A stretch of DNA of 7,937 bases, taken from assembly GCA_002309055.1 (NCBI GenBank), contig DBWO01000027.1, forward strand, positions 18,369-26,305, given 5' to 3'. This document shows, piece by piece, positions 6,795 through 7,937 of the stretch. How positions within the stretch are numbered: position 1 is the stretch's first letter; each line of letters begins with the position of its first letter. The notes below the pieces were generated by a model. The model ran no database searches. It saw nothing but the letters and a program-made list of their open reading frames with translations, and was not told the origin of the DNA. Origin of the DNA: Ruminococcaceae bacterium UBA1236 (GTDB lineage: Bacteria; Bacillota; Clostridia; Oscillospirales; Acutalibacteraceae). The position numbers and the translations under genes were made by a program.

Positions 6795-6918
6795 TCTTTT
6801 AAGTGATTATATCACAGCGAAAAACACATAGCAACGAAAATAAAATAAAAAAACACTTTATTTTTCGGGCGGTTTGTATTATTATGTACAATAGATAAGT
6901 TTACGACAAAATAATCTC
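6795..6918. other. AT-rich divergent intergenic region
   Basis: About 125 bases separate the transporter start from the zapA ribosome site. The left part holds the leftward promoter. The rest is A/T-rich with A- and T-runs at 6837-6865. For the rightward direction the best -10 I see is TACAAT at 6887-6892, without a convincing -35, so the zapA promoter is not firmly placed. Confidence 0.5.
6806..6834 (-). promoter_or_regulatory. Sigma-A type promoter of the transporter-lipoprotein unit
   Basis: On the minus strand, -35 TTGCTA (6834-6829) is followed by a 17-base spacer and a perfect -10 TATAAT (6811-6806). The dinucleotide TG at 6814-6813 makes it an extended -10. Transcription should begin near 6799-6800, only about five bases before the ATG at 6794. 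Confidence 0.72.
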
Positions 6919-6923
6919 GGGAG
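6919..6923 (+). promoter_or_regulatory. Ribosome binding site of zapA
   Basis: GGGAG lies 8 bases before ATG 6932. An in-frame GTG at 6923 overlaps this site and would have no SD of its own, so the ATG is the better start. Confidence 0.7.
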
Positions 6924-6931
6924 TGACTATC

Positions 6932-7267
6932 ATGGAAAAAATCAAGTTGACCATAGCAGGCGGTTACTATAATATCAACACCGATGATGACCTTGAATAT
7001 GTTTCCGCTCTTGCCGACGAGCTCGATAAGAAGATAAACGCGCTCGTTCAGTCAAACGCCAGAATTTCCGTTACTCAGGCGGCGGTGCTCACCGCGCTCG
7101 AATACGCGGATTTCTATAAGAAAAGCGAGAGGGACTGCGATAATCTGCGCACCCAGATTCAGGCATACCTTGAGGATGCCGCGAGAAGCAGGACGGACGC
7201 GGAGCTCGCTAAGCGCGAGGTTGCCTCGCTTACAAAAGAAATCGAAGCTCTCAGAGGCATTAAATGA
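6932..7267 (+). CDS. zapA: Cell division protein ZapA
   Basis: The 111-residue product matches ZapA in size and order. A short N-terminal beta part, KIKLTIAGGYYNINTDDDLEYV (residues 3-24), carries the IAG-x-x-Y and D-x-E-Y-V features of the family. A conserved helix with AAVLTALEYAD comes next, then a charged coiled coil from about 62 to 107. ZapA binds FtsZ at the midcell ring and bundles its filaments in the cytoplasm; that role is known for the family. The start at 6932 follows from the GGGAG site; a GTG at 6923 would add three residues. The stop TGA overlaps the ATG of the following U32 gene (ATGA at 7264-7267), so the two are coupled. Confidence 0.9.
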   Translation: MEKIKLTIAGGYYNINTDDDLEYVSALADELDKKINALVQSNARISVTQAAVLTALEYADFYKKSERDCDNLRTQIQAYLEDAARSRTDAELAKREVASLTKEIEALRGIK

Positions 7268-7937
7268 GAGCCGAAGTGCTTGCGCCCGCGGGCAGTATGC
7301 AGGCGCTTGTTGCCGCTGTCAGGTGCGGAGCAGATGCCGTTTATCTCGGCGGCAAAAACTTCAACGCCCGCAGAAATGCCGGCAATTTTGACGGCGATGA
7401 ACTCCGTCAGGCGGTTGATTACTGCCGCAGGCACGGCGTGAAAGTTTATCTCACCCTCAATACCCTTGTCACGGACAGCGAGATTGACGGTGTGTATGAA
7501 GAGATTAAAGAGGCGGCAAAGAGCGGCGTTGACGCCCTGATTGTTCAGGACCTCGGCGTTGCCGCGCTTGCTGAAGAAGTCTGCCCCGGTATGCCTCTTC
7601 ACGCATCAACGCAGATGAGCGTGCAGTCAAAATACGGCGTTGAGCTTCTCGGCGAAATGGGCTATAAAAGAGCCGTTTTGCCCCGCGAGCTTTCAAAAGA
7701 AGAAATAAAAGAAATATCGGAATATACAAACCTTCCGCTCGAGCATTTCGTTCACGGCGCGCAGTGCATGTGCCTTTCGGGGCAGTGCCTTATGAGCAGC
7801 GTGATAGGCGGCAGAAGCGGCAACAGGGGGCTTTGCGCCCAGCCGTGCAGACTGCCCTATACGGACGACAAAGGACGCACCGGCTACTTCCTCAGTCCGA
7901 AGGATCTATGCACTTTGGAGCTGATGCCGCAGCTGAT
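7264..7937 (+). CDS. U32-family protein (peptidase U32 / RlhA-TrhP-like), 3' end missing
   Basis: Only the first 224 residues are in the window; the frame stays open to the last base. MRAEVLAPAGSMQALVAAVRCGADAVYLGG is the classic U32 opening, followed by alpha/beta repeats (KVYLTLNTLV, ALIVQDLGV, LHASTQMS). The signature runs from HGAQC (C168) through SGQC (C175) to LCAQPCR (C191, C195). In characterised U32 relatives these cysteines hold a [4Fe-4S] cluster. Although named peptidases, E. coli members RlhA and TrhP act in RNA hydroxylation and UbiU/UbiV in ubiquinone hydroxylation. The sequence here fits an RlhA/TrhP-like RNA-modifying enzyme better, but the missing C-terminus (some relatives have an extra DUF3656 domain) prevents a final call. 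Its ATG overlaps the zapA stop, a neighbourhood common in Clostridia. Confidence 0.9.
   Translation, partial: MRAEVLAPAGSMQALVAAVRCGADAVYLGGKNFNARRNAGNFDGDELRQAVDYCRRHGVKVYLTLNTLVTDSEIDGVYEEIKEAAKSGVDALIVQDLGVAALAEEVCPGMPLHASTQMSVQSKYGVELLGEMGYKRAVLPRELSKEEIKEISEYTNLPLEHFVHGAQCMCLSGQCLMSSVIGGRSGNRGLCAQPCRLPYTDDKGRTGYFLSPKDLCTLELMPQL

Noticed and set aside
6835..6867. AT-rich inverted repeat CGAAAATAAA / TTTATTTTTCG in the divergent region
   Set aside because: It needs a bulge, is nearly all A-T pairs and could arise by chance in an A/T-rich spacer. I do not call it an operator or terminator.
6923..6931. GTG start for zapA
   Set aside because: The GTG overlaps the GGGAG ribosome site, leaving no SD for itself; ATG 6932 has ideal spacing.
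1..7937. CRISPR arrays, tRNA/rRNA, insertion sequences, phage or toxin-antitoxin genes
   Set aside because: I looked for spaced direct repeats, cloverleaf-like segments, transposase motifs and terminal inverted repeats and saw none. The 'virion core' name of the SPFH family is historical and not evidence of a phage.

Overview
This window looks like a chromosomal segment of an uncultured gut-type Firmicute (Clostridia; an Oscillospiraceae/Ruminococcaceae-like lineage is my best guess). Reasons: balanced-to-slightly-high GC, purine-rich Shine-Dalgarno (SD) sites, a lipobox lipoprotein and signal peptides typical of Gram-positives, tightly packed genes, and a zapA-U32 protein pair that is common in Clostridia. 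There are nine protein genes, two of them cut by the window edges. I see no RNA gene, CRISPR array, insertion sequence or phage gene, and no gene-free stretch longer than about 140 bases.

Left part (1-4015, + strand): a membrane-associated module. It starts with the 3' part of an SPFH-domain protein carrying C-terminal zinc ribbons (Bacillus subtilis YdjI type). A hairpin terminator or attenuator follows, then a tail-anchored double-zinc-ribbon protein (YdjG type), an exported TPM-domain protein with a glycine-rich tail (YdjH type) and an exported SGNH/GDSL acyl hydrolase. In B. subtilis the first three families are encoded beside PspA and help place it at the membrane, so an envelope-maintenance role is the best inference. 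No PspA gene is visible here; it could lie upstream of base 1. The added esterase is the most distinctive part of this version.

Middle (4069-4630): a small P-loop nucleotide kinase of the FlaR-like/'topology modulation' group sits alone between a promoter-less hairpin and a strong convergent terminator.

Middle right (4645-6794, - strand): a two-gene unit read leftward. A 12-helix MFS transporter is followed by a lipoprotein whose ATG overlaps the transporter stop (ATGA). The lipoprotein resembles the PrsA/SurA foldase architecture, but its parvulin-like domain appears degenerate. A good sigma-A promoter (TTGCTA, 17 bp, extended TATAAT) lies so close to the transporter's first ATG that the true start, or a near-leaderless mRNA, is an open question.

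Right end (6932-7937, + strand): zapA (FtsZ-associated cell-division factor) overlaps by ATGA the start of a U32-family protein that runs off the window and carries the family's four-cysteine signature. This pair is transcribed divergently from the transporter unit across a short AT-rich intergenic region.
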